Assembly: GCA_964016885.1 (NCBI GenBank)
Contig: OZ024744.1
Span: 73,142,474 to 73,206,473 of the forward strand
From: Eledone cirrhosa
Lineage: Eukaryota; Mollusca; Cephalopoda; Octopoda; Eledonidae
Direction of reading: 5' to 3'
Length of the DNA: 64,000 bases
Position numbers and translations under genes: made by a program. Positions 11,861 through 24,075 of this stretch are shown piece by piece. The notes under the pieces were generated by a model. It was given only the letters and a program-made list of their open reading frames with translations, made no database searches and was not told where the DNA came from. The stretch's first letter is position 1; each line of letters opens with the position of its first letter.

Positions 11861-12125
11861 GCTCAGAGCAGGAGAGTTAAGGTGAAAAAGATATCAGCTG
11901 CTGAATTTGCTGATGACATAGTTCTGGTGAAGGAGGCAGAGGATTTGGTGCAGGAGGTGGAGACTGTGTCGATGAGTATGTGGCTGAGAATGAATAAGAT
12001 TATGATGAAGTATCTGGTAGAGAACATTAAGAAGCCAGAGAAGATTATGAATTTAGGTGGAACATGCTCACCGACATCCAGCATTGACACTGTACTCAGT
12101 GCTCCTGTGTGAGCCCCTGCATGGA
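11861..12125 (+). pseudogene. RT palm fragment on opposite strand
   Basis: The + frame 11882-12112 reads AAEFADDIVLVKEAEDLVQEVE, an FADD-type RT motif C with following helix. It abuts the preceding - strand LINE in opposite orientation, so this is a second insertion or a rearranged piece. Confidence 0.65.
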
Positions 12126-12284
12126 CACACCGGAAGAAGAAGACCGAGGTTAACATATGTTGATGCCCTAAGGACAGACACTGGTCTCTTGGAGACGTAG
12201 GACATGGCAGCTATAATGAGGGACAAAGACTGCTGGAGATAAATTGTCCATGGATCTCGGGAAGTTTACTCGCCCTAGACATTA

Positions 12285-12738
12285 CTCAATTTGTTTCGTA
12301 ATCCCCAACTGTCCCTGTCTTTTTGTATTGTCTCCTTTACGTGGGCCCTAGTGGCCAATAAAGAAATCATCATTATTATTATTGTCGACGAAAAGCAACT
12401 AGCCAATCTCTTCGGGAGAACTTTCGGGCCAGGACCCATGGACAACTTGAGAAGAGGCGTGCTCTCCCTGGGTGCCCTAGAAGCGCAGGGTGGTTCAGGA
12501 TTGGTGGGGTACCCGAGTCACCACAGGGTCGCCCACCCCCTATCGGGGAATTTATTTTGTTATATTTATGCATAGTTTATTTTATATTTTTTATATCTTC
12601 ATTGTTAAATTAGTCTTGTCATTGTGCACTTTTACGCGACCTTATTGTAAACCCCCACTGTCCCTGTCTTTGTATTGTCCCCTACATGTCTGCCCTTGTG
12701 GCTAATAAATGAAATCATTATTATTATTATTATTATTT
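12285..12738 (+). mobile_element. Two LINE 3' tails in direct order, ending (ATT)n
   Basis: Two related tails: 12285-12393 (CCCCAACTGTCCCTGTCTTT..TGGCCAATAAAGAAATCAT, then ATT repeats) and 12394-12738 (GC-richer body, then CCCCCACTGTCCCTGTCTTT..TGGCTAATAAATGAAATCAT, then ATT repeats). Each carries an AATAAA-like signal. The body of the second (12394-12545, GC-rich) may be LINE coding remnant. The parent element is not certain; a Tx1-like LINE is possible. Confidence 0.65.
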
Positions 12739-12746
12739 ACTTTCAG

Positions 12747-12824
12747 GCACACCTTATGACCCAGCAAGGGAACTGGAATACATTCAAAAACTGTGTTAAA
12801 CAAGAGATGAAAGCTATGTGCTAA
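12747..12824 (+). CDS. MICU3: MICU3-like terminal coding exon
   Basis: The acceptor TTTACTTTCAG ends at 12746. The exon continues in phase 0 from the 6714-6871 exon and gives 25 codons plus TAA (12822-12824). The peptide contains QQGNWNTFKNCVKQEMKAMC. From memory, family C-termini end with a W/Y-x-x-F/W-K-x-C-hK-K/Q-E helix, and MICU3 ends within a few residues after it, so length and pattern both fit. The acceptor's upstream bases are the (ATT)n tail of a LINE. The small size means the call depends on phase match, splice sites and the CVKQE-type motif together. Confidence 0.85.
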   Translation, partial: AHLMTQQGNWNTFKNCVKQEMKAMC

Positions 12825-12910
12825 AACAACATTTAATATATTATCAACATCACTATATCTGCCCGAATTATTACTTACAAAATAAAACAAGACTACATAA
12901 TTTTTACTAA
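12825..12910 (+). other. Probable MICU3-like 3' UTR with poly(A) signal
   Basis: Non-coding sequence after the TAA stop; AATAAA lies at 12881-12886, 57 nt past the stop. The true 3' end may lie further down, since later AATAAA-like words exist. Confidence 0.55.
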
Positions 12911-13017
12911 CATTTACTATTCCATACATTATATATCTTGAGTCTAATCATATAATTTCTCCTATATATTTAATGCATACTCTCTCTCTCTCTCTCTCAC
13001 TCACACACACACATGAA

Positions 13018-13112
13018 TCTACCAGTAGTTGTAACCGGTAGGTAGTTTCAGTTATGGACTGACCAATGGAAACATTGTTTCCCTGGTCTGAGCTCATGAT
13101 CAACTCTATATA
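13018..13112 (+). repeat. SINE family 3 body fragment
   Basis: CAGTTATGGACTGACCAATGGAAACATTGTTTCC..TGGTCTGAGCTCATGAT matches the body of the SINEs at 42972 and 61107 and the array at 24480-24960. Confidence 0.5.
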
Positions 13113-13360
13113 TATATGTATGTATGTATATATATATGAAGAGTGTATTTGCACATTAAAACCAAAAAACTCACTATCTTGAATAGAGATCTCTGTACAA
13201 GTTTATTATGACATAGTAAAATATAAAATGAATTTAGGTACAGTAATGAGGTAAGAGAAACTATATAGATGTGTATATAAATTAACACTTTGCATATATA
13301 GACATATAAACATGTAAAATGTACATATTCCCTATAAATTGCAAAAATGATAAACACCTT

Positions 13361-13566
13361 TAACCCTTTAGCATTTACATTACTCTATATTTACTACTGT
13401 ATTTTCAGAGTAAAGGCTTTATCTCACATAATATCGAATATATGAGATTTTAATATTATTTATTTTGAGAAAAATACCTTAACATCAGTATGAGTGGCCA
13501 GTTTGAACAGAAAGAGGTGAGAGAATTCTGGCCTGATATGACCAATTTAAATGCTAAAGCGTTAAA
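13361..13566. mobile_element. TTAA MITE (inverse orientation)
   Basis: TTAACCCTTTAGCATTTACA at the left and TTTAAATGCTAAAGCGTTAA at the right, about 205 bp. The interior is the reverse complement of the copy at 5086 (GAGAGAATTCTGGCC, TATGAGATTTTAATATTA). Confidence 0.85.
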
Positions 13567-14765
<1,199 letters not shown>

Positions 14766-14800
14766 TGTATGTATATAGTTAGATAGATAGATATGTCAGT

Positions 14801-14905
14801 GCTAGAGTGGAAGATAGACGTTAAATGATGATGATGATGTATCCCGGGTTCGATCAGAGGTAACCACAGTAAGTAAGGTACTCAATACATAGAAGCCATT
14901 TTTAT
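14801..14905 (+). repeat. LINE tail tip next to a retroelement terminus fragment
   Basis: GTGGAAGATAGACGTTAAATGATGATGATG is the last part of the RTE-like LINE. It is followed by GAGGTAACCACAGTAAGTAAGGTACTCAATACATAG, shared with the flank of the hammerhead palindrome at 55.2-55.3 kb. Confidence 0.65.
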
Positions 14906-15610
14906 ATTAAATATATATATATACACACACATAGCATTTATTCTAAAGAAATCTGAAACAGGAAACTCAGAGTAGCAACCAAGTGAAGCCTTTAGCTTTC
15001 TCTAAATGGATAAACTTTATTGTATTTACTTGGTACCTTTCATACAGATTTAGATAAACACCCATATGTATATATGTGTGTTTATATATATGTGCCTGGA
15101 TGTATATGTAATCATATATAGACACATTTCTATTCTTGTTTTAACAAATGAGATTGAGATTACGCTATATCTTGTAAAGTATGTATATTTTGTATGGAGC
15201 TGATGATTCCATCTTTACTCAGAGGCTTTCGCTTACTGCAACCCTTCAGTCAAGAATAGGAATTATTCTTTAAAAAATCACTGCAAATGAGAAACTCTGA
15301 GTTGCACTGGAATCAATCATGAGATTTGTGTGTGTATGCCTATATATATATATGTGTGTGTGTGTGTGCATGAGTGTGTGTATATATATATGGAGTCTGC
15401 GGTGCTGAAACTGAGGAGACCAGTGATCATGTGAGTACTCAATACATGTGGTGATGTAGAGTGGGTATAGAGATATGTAAAATCCCCGATATATCGCAAT
15501 ATATATTATTAACAACAAATATTATTTTCACTCTAAAAATAATATATGAATCCTTCATTCAGTGCATGTTTAGTGCATTTTCTGCACAGACCTATAAAAA
15601 AAAAAGCATT

Positions 15611-15641
<31 letters not shown>

Positions 15642-15646
15642 GCTTT

Positions 15647-15679
<33 letters not shown>

Positions 15680-16107
15680 GTATACACACACATATATATA
15701 TTAGGATTTCGCACCAGTATCCTGATCTGTTTTAAACTCTTTTAGATTTCCAAGGAAATGCTTCTTGTCACAAGATATTCCAGGATATTTAAAAAGTACA
15801 CATAATATACTACACAATTCCATATATACATACAAAGACAAAGGCACCACTAATTTAAAACACAATCACATGCAAGTGTATATACATACACAACAATCTA
15901 TTGACAAGACACTAAGTTGTTTGAAATTTGTTGTATCAAAACAGAATCTTTTGATGCAGAAACGGACAGATTTTCAAATAACAGAAAATTATAAGATACA
16001 TTTCATAGGAATCTACCTACATGGACACACATACACATACATATATATATAAATGCATACATATATTTCCAAATACTTACACAAACGCATAGATATATAC
16101 ACACTCA

Positions 16108-16148
<41 letters not shown>

Positions 16149-16384
16149 ATATATGTATGTATACTATTTGAGCAATTTAAACGTTTTAGCACAAAACTTT
16201 CACTCTTTTTGAAAATCTTAAGAAATTGAGATTTTGTATTATGGTCTTTTGAACTCTGTATTCTTTTTACATATATATACACCAATGGCCAGCCAACACA
16301 GGCTGGAGATAGAATGTGAAGCGACAAAGGCGGTGTTCTAGCATGGCCTCAGCTGGATGGCTGGAACAGGTAAAAGAGTATATA
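14906..16384. other. Unassigned; microsatellite-rich
   Basis: (TA)n/(TG)n tracts near 15058-15115, 15340-15390, 15610-15672 and 16110-16160. No coding region supported. 'GTACTCAATACATG' at about 15434 is a short piece of the same retroelement flank as at 14801-14905. Confidence 0.5.
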
Positions 16385-16706
16385 TATATAGTGAAAGAGT
16401 GAAGGTCAACAGTGCAAGAAGGGTTTTATTTACTGTATTAACAATTGTTTCATTGATTGAGTTGTCTAAAAATTGCTAATCACTTGAAGTTGTGTCACTC
16501 AATTTTAAGTTTGTACTGTTGACCATGTCATTCTTCACTCTTTCACTATTATTACTCCAAGATTGCATAGGAATTCCTGAGAACTCACAAACTCACTACC
16601 TAAGGAAACCTCTTGTTGAGTCAAACAACGCTGTACGCTAAAACTATCCACAATATGGAGTATTCACAACCTCTAACTGGATTACCTATAACGATATTTT
16701 GTTATC

Positions 16707-16725
<19 letters not shown>
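16385..16725 (+). repeat. Decayed copy of the 34.5-kb hammerhead-bearing terminus
   Basis: Partial inverted repeat: GTGAAAGAGTGAAGG..GTCAACAGT on the left and ACTGTTGAC..CTTCACTCTTTCAC on the right. The right flank (TTATTACTCCAAG..CTTGTTGAGTCAAAC..ACTATCCAC..GGAGTA..ACCTATAAC) matches 34858-35030 closely. A GAAACAATTGT block remains on -, but the CUGAUGA core is lost. Confidence 0.7.
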
Positions 16726-16748
<23 letters not shown>

Positions 16749-17154
16749 AAATAAAATACTTGGAACTCTTTTAACCATCTTTTGATCTTATATTATATAT
16801 ATATATATCTATATATATATATATATACATATATAACACATCCATACATACAATATATGTGCGTCTGTGTGTGTTATGTTTTGTTTTACTCTTGTAATAG
16901 TACTGATATATTTTTTAATTCAATCTCTTGTGTTACAGCTGTAGCAGTACTTACCTGTAAATTCTCCTCTAAGCTTTTTTAGTTCTCATAGACTAAAAGC
17001 ATCTCGCTTTTTTTTCTTTTTTTTTACTTTTCTCTTTTCTCTTTTTTTTTGTATTATAAAAAAAAATCTTGACTGATATCTATGTCAACCATTAATTCAA
17101 ACAATGATGATGGTTTGACAGAATCGGTAGAGTATTGAACAAAATGCCTTGTGA
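16726..17154. other. Microsatellites and unassigned sequence
   Basis: (TA)n at 16710-16745 and 16790-16835, T-rich sequence at 17010-17065, and a short SINE family 1 head relic (GACAGAATCGGTAGAG) at about 17110-17150. Confidence 0.5.
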
Positions 17155-17445
17155 GAAATGAAGCAAGTATGTTCCGTTGGATGTGCGTGAATGACTAAGC
17201 ATAGACGAGTTGAGAAAGAAACTGGGTATAAGAGGGATAAGTTGTGGTGTGCAGGAGAGAAGGCCGAGATGGCCGCTGGGTAAAGAAGTGTCAAGAAATC
17301 CCAGTAGAAGGAAGACCACGAAAAACATGGGCGGAGGTGGTGAGAGCAGACCTCAGATCGCTGAAACTCACCAAGGAGATATCGAAGGACTGTCACAAGT
17401 GGAGATATGCTGTGCTGAATAGGACCCATCCCACCCTTTCATTCT
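17155..17445 (+). pseudogene. RTE-like LINE C-terminal fragment
   Basis: Frameshifted but clear: LRKKLGIRGIS, then GRPRKTWAEVVRADLRSLKLTKE..DCHKWRYAVLNRTHP. This parallels the C-terminus of the fuller copy at 49114-49428 (SEKLGIRGIRY..GRPRKTWDDLINSDLTHL..DLWRYTV). RT and endonuclease are absent. Confidence 0.85.
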
Positions 17446-17787
17446 TCTGAAACTGATAGCATAAAATTCACAACTTGTGAAAGTGAGAGTGGTCTATCTA
17501 ATCAACGACACCCTTTCACAAAATTTAGGTGCTGTTTTGTACCCATGTTTAAAAATTTAATATAGACACACACACACATACGCATACATTTGTAAGGAAT
17601 ACATTTTACTTAATACCTGCATAAATATCTGTGTTACTTTCCTTGTTTTGTGAAGTTATATTAACACTAATATATTTAAAACTAAATTAGAATTTAATTT
17701 TTCACTCTAACATAGTGGATTACATAGATGTAAATATGGGTTATATATTGAATAATAATCAAATATTATTATTATTATTAAGGTTTG

Positions 17788-17972
17788 TGGGTTGGTAGTA
17801 TCGGTAAAGAGTCAGACGCCATGCTTTGCGGTATAGAATTACGGCCTTTGCGGTCAAATCCCGCCGAAGTTAATTTTGCCATTCATAAAATAATTTTGCC
17901 TTTAATAAAATAAAGTACCAGTAATGCACTGGGATAATTACTGGCCTTGTGCCAAAAGTAGAAACAATTATT
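17788..17972 (+). mobile_element. SINE family 1
   Basis: GGTTGGTAGTATCGGTAAAG head, TCAAATCCCGCCGAAG B-box region, AAATAAAGTACCAGTAATGC and GGCCTTGTGCCAAAAGTAGA. The middle has a small duplication of TTTTGCC..AATAAAATAA. Confidence 0.85.
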
Positions 17973-17981
17973 TAAATTACG

Positions 17982-18103
17982 GCAGTATCGGTAGAGGGTC
18001 AGATGCCATGCTTTGCTACATAGCGTTACGGCCCTTTTACAGTCTGAGTTCAAATCTCGCTGAGGTTAACTTTGACTTTCATCCTTACAGGGTCAATAAA
18101 ATG
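17982..18103 (+). mobile_element. SINE family 1, 3'-truncated
   Basis: GGCAGTATCGGTAGAGGGTC head through CAGGGTCAATAAAAT; the rest of the tail is missing. It follows the previous copy directly. Confidence 0.85.
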
Positions 18104-18493
18104 TTGATGGCATCAACCACTTCATGGAGGATAAACGGAGATTTATTGACACAGGAACTTTCTCGCATCCTCAAGCCTTTATTGTCAGAAAATTTTTTTA
18201 TTCTCCAAGCCAGCCAAATCAATAAAATGTATTTTACCAATATACGTGGTAAACGGTGGAAACATTCGTGTTTTTCAACAGTAACTAGCAAAATGGTATG
18301 ACTGCAACTGGGATGATGGTTATTAAAATTGCTGGATATGGGAGATCTTTGAGACATGGCAGGCAGGAATACCGATTGAAACATAACATAAGAAGTAACT
18401 TGTTTCTCTGTAAGACCATGAATTACGGTGTTCTTGTGGTTATCTTCCCATATTTGAAGACGACACTTACTTTCAACCAGCAAGTCATTATAC
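18104..18493. other. Unassigned sequence
   Basis: An open frame of 143 codons on - (18516-18085) and shorter + frames overlap here. I recognise no domain. It may be decayed transposon sequence. Confidence 0.4.
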
Positions 18494-18722
18494 GAGGGGG
18501 GGATCAAAAAGTTCACGGAATTTTTCCGAAAATAATCTATTTTTCAAAAAATATGAATTACCTTCAATTTATTTTTCTACATAGTTGCCATCCAGGTCAA
18601 TACACTTCACAAGGCGATGCTTCCAGCTTTGTAAGCCATCTCTAAAGAAAGTTGAAGGCCTTGTTCAAAGCCTTGTGTTGGCAGTGTTTTTAGCTTCTTC
18701 AACACCACTAAAACGGGTTCCT
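18494..18722 (-). pseudogene. Mariner-type transposase C-terminus plus end
   Basis: On -, the frame reads GTRFSGVEEAKNTANTRL, then (after a stop) FFRDGLQSWKHRLVKCIDLDG and YVEK before a stop. This is the pattern of the end of mariner/Tc1-type transposases (W..RL.KCIDL.G.Y.E). It is followed by a short UTR and a GGGGGATCAAAAAGTTCACGG-like terminal repeat at 18494-18520. The catalytic domain is absent. The upstream end is fused to a LINE RT. Confidence 0.75.
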
Positions 18723-20825
18723 TTTATGGTGACATCGTCCGCATATGCTGACACGGATCTTCCGCATCCTAGTTCGCGCGGGACCCTCCTCAACGTCTCC
18801 AGTTTGTGCAGTAACGGCTCGAGAGTCAATACGTACAAGAGGGACGAGAGGGGACATCCTTGGCAGACCAAGCGCATGATGTTGAACGGTTCCGAAAGGT
18901 GACCGTTCACTCTCACCACAGAGCAGATGTCGCTGTGCATGGCAGCGATCCAGCCTCTGAAGACGGGCCCAAAGCCAGCCGCCCTCAGGACTGCCGCTAG
19001 GTAACGATGGTCGACCCTATCGAAAGCTTTCGACTGATCTAAATTGATCAAGGACCCACCCCTGCCAGGTTCCCTAGCTACCCTCTCTACGATGTATCAC
19101 ATGATGTGGAGGTTGTTGTGGATGGATCTGTCGGGAATGGCGCATGTCTGCGCCTCTCCTACCAGACCACCAACGACAAGCGCCAACCTCTTTGCTAGCA
19201 CCTTGGCCAAAATCTTGAACTCTGTGTTTAGAAGAGTTATGGGCCTGAAATTATCTATGTTATCCCCCTTGTTTGGATCCTTTTTCAGCAGCGCCACCGC
19301 TCCTCGGCTCACAGAGCTGGGAATTCTCCCGTTCTGTTGCCAGTTGCAGTAGACGTCCACCAAGAGGCCTCCGAACAAGTCTGGCATCTGTACGTAAAGT
19401 TCATAGGGCAGACCATCCAAACCAGGCGATTTACCCCTTGTGCAGCCAGTCATTTCCTCCCATACTTCAGCTGGTGTTATCAGCTTTTTGCAACACTCCG
19501 CCTCAGTGGCCGAGAGCCGCGGCAGTCCGCGGAGGTAGACACTAAAGTTCATCCCTCAATCCGGCCCGCCGCTGCCCCCGAACAGCTGAGCGAAGTGTCG
19601 CTGAAAAGCTTCACACATTTGCCCGGGATCGAGTAGCATACGCCCGTCGTGGTTCACCAAAGACCGGATCGTGGCTTTGTTGCCACGACGCACCTCCGCC
19701 ACTCGGGCCCATTGAACGGCTTTCGTCACCTCGTGTCTGAGAGCACGCACCCTAGCTCTGACAACGCAGCCTTCATGCTTTGCATTGAAGAATTGGTCAA
19801 GGGCCAATTTCACCGCAAGTACATCGGTCGCGATGCCTTTGCTAAGCACCTCGTCTAATTTTCTAACTAGTTCTCCCTCTGCTCTATTTTTCTCTATTGC
19901 TAAAGCCTTACTAAACCTAATGGACTCTGTTTTAATCGCTCTTTTCAGAGCAAACCACCACTTGTTGTTGACGATGGCTGCCGTCAACGCCCGCTTAACT
20001 AGTTCCCTAATCCAGTCTCTGTAGGCTTTGCGCGCTGGTAATGACGTTTTTAGCTTCCAGTAGCCGGGTCCTCGTCTATGAAGCCTATCTAAGTCAAGCA
20101 CACAGATCACGAATTTGTGGTCCGTGTAGTCGACTCTCTTGAAATGCTAGACCTATTTATTTCCCTACAAAATACTCTATCTAGATATGACCTGGATGAC
20201 CTGATGCGGTTTGTCCAAGTCCACATTGGCACATTCGGGAAATCCAATCAGTACCTGTCAGACAATTCAAAACGCCTGAGCAGGTTTGTGAGGCTGTTAC
20301 ACCCTCCTCCCCTATCTACTAATCCCACACAGTCCCAGCGTGCATCTAGATCCCGTTCCAGTCGCCCACTAACACTAAAAGCGGGACGTTCCAAGAAAGT
20401 TCTCCAGACGCCGGAAGAAATCAGGCCGCCCTGCTCCTGTCGGGGCATAGATGGCCACTAACCTGAAAGCTTGCCTGTCTCCGCTGGTCATGTCCAGCAC
20501 CACCAACTTACCTTCTGGTTCCAGGAAGATGGCCCGTATGGCGAGATCCAAACTTCTCCGAGAAAGCACAGCAACTCCTCCCCCCGATTCAGGACAGCTG
20601 GGAGATGCGTACACATCGTAGCCGCCAAAGATCGGTGTGAAGGCCCGTGCTTCGGAGATTCTGGTCTCGCTGATGGCCACCACATCTGTTTAGCGACCTG
20701 AGATCGTTCAGCAGGTGCCCCTGCTTCCAAGACGACCCCAGGCCATGTACATTTATGCTACCTATTCTTAGAGTAGCCATGAGGGTAGGGAGTTCTTCCT
20801 TTTTTTTGTTGGAATAGTTCACCAC
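18723..20825 (-). pseudogene. Tx1-like (L1 group) LINE ORF2: endonuclease and RT, broken
   Basis: Read on -, order is: 20825-20375 AP-type endonuclease (IGSINVHGLGS, then in another frame VAISETRIS, GGVAVLSRRS, LVAIYAPTGAGRPDFFRRL); linker 20110-19556 (RKAYRDWIRELVKRAL, QFFNAKHEGCVVRARVRALRHEV); RT 19552-18723 (GKSPGLDGLPYELY, GAVALLKKDPNKGDNIDNFRPITLLNTEFKI fingers, LDQSKAFDRVDH motif A, CQGCPLSSLLYVL motif B, SAYADDVT motif C). Catalytic YADD is intact, but frameshifts, stops and a missing stretch of endonuclease break it. It ends right after YADD, where mariner sequence begins; thumb and C-terminus are missing. The domain style fits the Tx1/L1 group. Confidence 0.85.
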
Positions 20826-21420
20826 TCTTCGGCCTCATCGCACTCCTTGTCCGATTTGGCTATATCAGGAAGGGGTATGCTTTCCATTGGTTCTGTGGGT
20901 GGTGAAAGAGATGGTACTTTTGTTGTTGGGGATGGTGATCTCTCTTCTGCCACTGTGTTGTTTGTCTGCTCCAGTTGCGGGGCACGGCATGGGGGGAAGG
21001 GGTGGGCGCGTGCCTGTTTTGGTAATTTTGGGGCAGAATGCCTTAAGGTGCGTCTTGTCACCGCATCCATGACACCTTGGGCGCCTACCTTCGACAGTCA
21101 CGGGTAGATGGCTGCCGTTGTCCAGGTCTATTACATCGGGGTTGGCCTCAACGCTTTCGTGGTTTGCTTGGATGATTAGCTCCATCCCCGACCCTGTCCA
21201 ATTTTCTTGTCTTATTCGTATGACGTTGAGTATGGTTGTTGAATCTTCAACGTCAGTGAGGACGGCTGCCGTCAGCCACGCCATCTCCACTGAGGGTGGA
21301 ACCTGTCCTAGTCGAACCTACACGACTCTGTGGCCACAGTTTGTGGGCACCATAGCTCTTTGAATCTGTGACTCCGTTGCCCGTTCAACTCGCCTGGATT
21401 TTGAACCGATCGTGCGATAA
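20826..21420 (-). pseudogene. LINE ORF1 (CCHC zinc-knuckle, gag-like)
   Basis: The open frame 21290-20865 upstream of ORF2 on the same strand. It contains EMAWLTAAVLTDVEDSTTIL, a hydrophobic/charged middle, and one zinc knuckle CHGCGDKTHLKAFC (CX2CX4HX4C), followed by a Pro/Ser/Thr-rich tail. This fits the RNA-binding ORF1 protein of Tx1-like LINEs. The frame probably began further upstream (to about 21420) but is interrupted. Confidence 0.75.
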
Positions 21421-21758
21421 CTGACCGAACACAAAAGTTTGTTTCTTATTATTTCAGCTGGTCGGGTGAGACTTACTCTGTGTCTGTTTTTTTTTTTACC
21501 AAGACTTTTGCTTGTTTTATCTTTTCGTTAGTGATGTTTATTTGTTCAAACTTGGTTGCTTTCGCGAAAGATGTGTTTGTTTTGATTTGTGATGACACGT
21601 CACTAGTTTTGTCTTTGTTGCCATCGCCAGTGTTTTTGTTTGTTTCTTTTTCCTCTGTGTTGCTGCTGTTATAGTTGTAATAAAAAATTTTTATGTAGCT
21701 TCCTCCATTTTAATTTTAATATCTAATGGTAATTCTTGGATTTATTATTATTATTATT
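21421..21758 (-). other. Probable LINE 5' region, otherwise unassigned
   Basis: Adjacent to ORF1 and rich in A on - / T on +. No motif recognised. It may be the LINE 5' UTR. Confidence 0.3.
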
Positions 21759-21955
21759 GGTGAATTGGCAGTATCGGTAGAGGGTCGGACATGCTTTCTA
21801 GCATAAAGTTATGTCCCTTTACGATTTGAGTTCAAATCCCGCCGAGGTTAACTTTGCCTTTCATCCATACGGGGTCGATAAAATAAAGTACCAGTAATGT
21901 ACTGGGTAATTACTGGCCTTGTGCCAAAAGTATAAACAATTATTATTATTATTAT
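21759..21955 (+). mobile_element. SINE family 1
   Basis: TGAATTGGCAGTATCGGTAG head, TTCAAATCCCGCCGAGG, GGGTCGATAAAATAAAGTACC, CCTTGTGCCAAAAGTATAAA and an (ATT)n tail that runs into the next copy. Confidence 0.9.
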
Positions 21956-21960
21956 TATTA

Positions 21961-22200
21961 GGGCGGTGGATTGGCAGTATCAGTAGAGGGTCAGACACCA
22001 TGCTTTGCAGCATAGAGTTATGCCCCTTTATTATCTGAGTTCAAATCCCGCCAAGGTTAACTTTGCCTTTCATCGGTATGGGGGTCGATAAAATAAAGTA
22101 CCAGTAATGCATTGGGGTCGATTTAATCGACTTTCCCCTCCCCTAAAATTGATGGCCTTATGCCTATGTAAGAAACCATTATTATTATTATTATTATTAA
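21961..22200 (+). mobile_element. SINE family 1 (long-tail subtype)
   Basis: GGGCGGTGGATTGGCAGTAT head through the GGGTCGATTTAATCGACTTT segment and AAATTGATGGCCTTATGCC, then (ATT)n. It is tandem to the previous copy, inserted in its ATT tail. Confidence 0.9.
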
Positions 22201-24075
22201 TTAATTAATTAATAATATACTTGTTTATTGCTTGGTTATGTTGTTGTTTTAACCATCATCTGACAGAAATTGTTTTGTTTTTTTGTTATTTTTATTGAAG
22301 TTGTTGACATCTCTTAAAAAGTAATGTTTTTTGTTGTATTTTTTTTATATTGTTTATTTTTATTTCTACTTCTGCTAAAATTTGTATCATTTCGAAAAGC
22401 CTTCAAAAAGTTCTGAGAAATAAGAATCTCAATTTAACGGTCATCTCCCTGTTTAATTAATAAAATAATAAGAAACTTCAATTCAAGCCTTGATTATTTT
22501 GTTTATTTGTTTGTTGTTGTTATTGTTTTTCGGCAGGAAGGGGAAAATTGTAATTGATAAGTTGATTATGGGGTGATGGCCCATACATATGAGGGGAACG
22601 AGATGTGGATAAAATAAATTTCAAAAATAAAATCAAAGCTAAAAACCTTATCTTCAAATTCAGTTAAAACACAAATGTGGGATTAAACTTATTTGAAAAA
22701 AAAATGTTGAGTCGTTTCAGTGTTTTTTTTTTAATCTTTTTTTTTTTTTTGTATTTAATAGAATTTTATTTTAGTTCCTAGTTCTCATCTCTCTATTCTC
22801 AATTTTCATTCATGAAAAATATCCCAGTTTTCAAAAATGTTAGTATTTTCTAGTAAAAAAAAAAAAGAACAATTACAAAACACTAATAATAAAACATATT
22901 ACCTGTCATAACTCTCCCTCTAAGACAAGTCCCAAAATGTAAGATCCTTCATTTTCCCCACAACATACAATCTAAATTAAGAAGCAATTTACTTTTTTAG
23001 AAATAAAAAGGTTTATGAGAGTATTGAAGTTTACTTGAAACATTGTGGAATAATAAGATTTATTATCTTTTGGTCATTTTGGAAGCCTCAACAATGCAGA
23101 TGGGTAAATCTTCGGGTAACAGGATCCGGAAGTGAAGAGAGAGATGTAAGGGAATGTAGAATGTGATGTATAGTGTGTAGAGGAACATAGGAAAGAGCGT
23201 AAAAAATAAAAATAACACGAGATAGAGTTACCTTGGGAGAGATTTAATTGTCCCTATATTTCGGATTTACATCCATCAACTGGGGGGGGGGGGGGGGGGT
23301 TTATCTGTCGGAGAGGCATGGAACGTGTCCTCTGTTGTTGGCTGTTCGTGACTTATTGAAAAAAGGTTTATCTCTTTGTCTGAAAGGTGGGATAGTATTT
23401 ATGATCTTTATAAGGCCTCCAATATTGGTGAAGAGGGGGTGGGAGCAGGATAACCATGAATTGTGTGTTGTTGCAATAAGAAATAGCTTATCAAAATGTT
23501 GTATTATCCACAGTCAGACTTGGTATAAATGCTGGTAAAGGTGTTTACTTTGCTAAAAGTACCACCGCCAGTGCTGGTGGACCTGGTCAGCTCTATGCAT
23601 GGCGATGCTTTAGGATCAATGGCTTAGGATGACCTCCAGCCTCATTGACCAAGATCAAGAAGAAGAAGACCCAAGAACCAGGTAGTGATGTTAAATCAAG
23701 CAACATATTATGTTTACCATTCAAGATAAGATGGTGATACATGGGTGTTGTATGTGGAGAGAAATGAAGCGAAGGAAATCATCATACGAGAACATTTGTT
23801 AATTAAAAACAACTAATGTATATAGCAGAAATATCGGAATGGGCTTTATTTGGATGAATCCTGAGTATTAGAGTGAAACAAGCTGTGTGCTGTTGGCAGG
23901 TACTTGTGAAAGAGGATAAAGGGTGAGGATTCGATCTGGGGTCTACAGAAAAAATAACAAAAGACTTTGACTGGTAGGATATGGTTGGTTACCCAAATAA
24001 AGAAAAAGAATCCTATTTCAAAATTATTTTAATGGTAATTAAGCAGTAGATTAACAGAGTCATTAGAGCTTCAGA
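22201..24075. other. Unassigned spacer
   Basis: No gene supported. AT-rich, with T runs at 22720-22750, a G18 run at 23283-23300 and no recognised element. An open frame at 23248-23538 spans the G run and has no domain. Confidence 0.5.

Larger units (their letters stand above)
6872..12746 (+). other. Last coding-region intron of the MICU3-like gene
   Basis: GT (6872) to AG (12746), phase 0, about 5.9 kb. It is filled with repeats: (TA)n near 6985-7012, a LINE C-terminal fragment, a 66-bp tandem array, a SINE, a hAT-like relic, a broken LINE and LINE 3' tails. The stretches 7013-7370, 7850-8578, 8821-9233 and 10200-10700 show no gene I can support. Confidence 0.85.

Noticed and set aside
15195..15300. 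CTGATGA at about 15200
   Set aside because: No GAAA at suitable distance and no pairing stems.
18085..18516. 143-codon - strand frame as a host gene
   Set aside because: No domain, no splice or start context, and it lies between SINEs and a mariner relic.
20819..21363. + strand frames over the Tx1-like ORF1
   Set aside because: Shadows of the - strand frame that carries the zinc knuckle.
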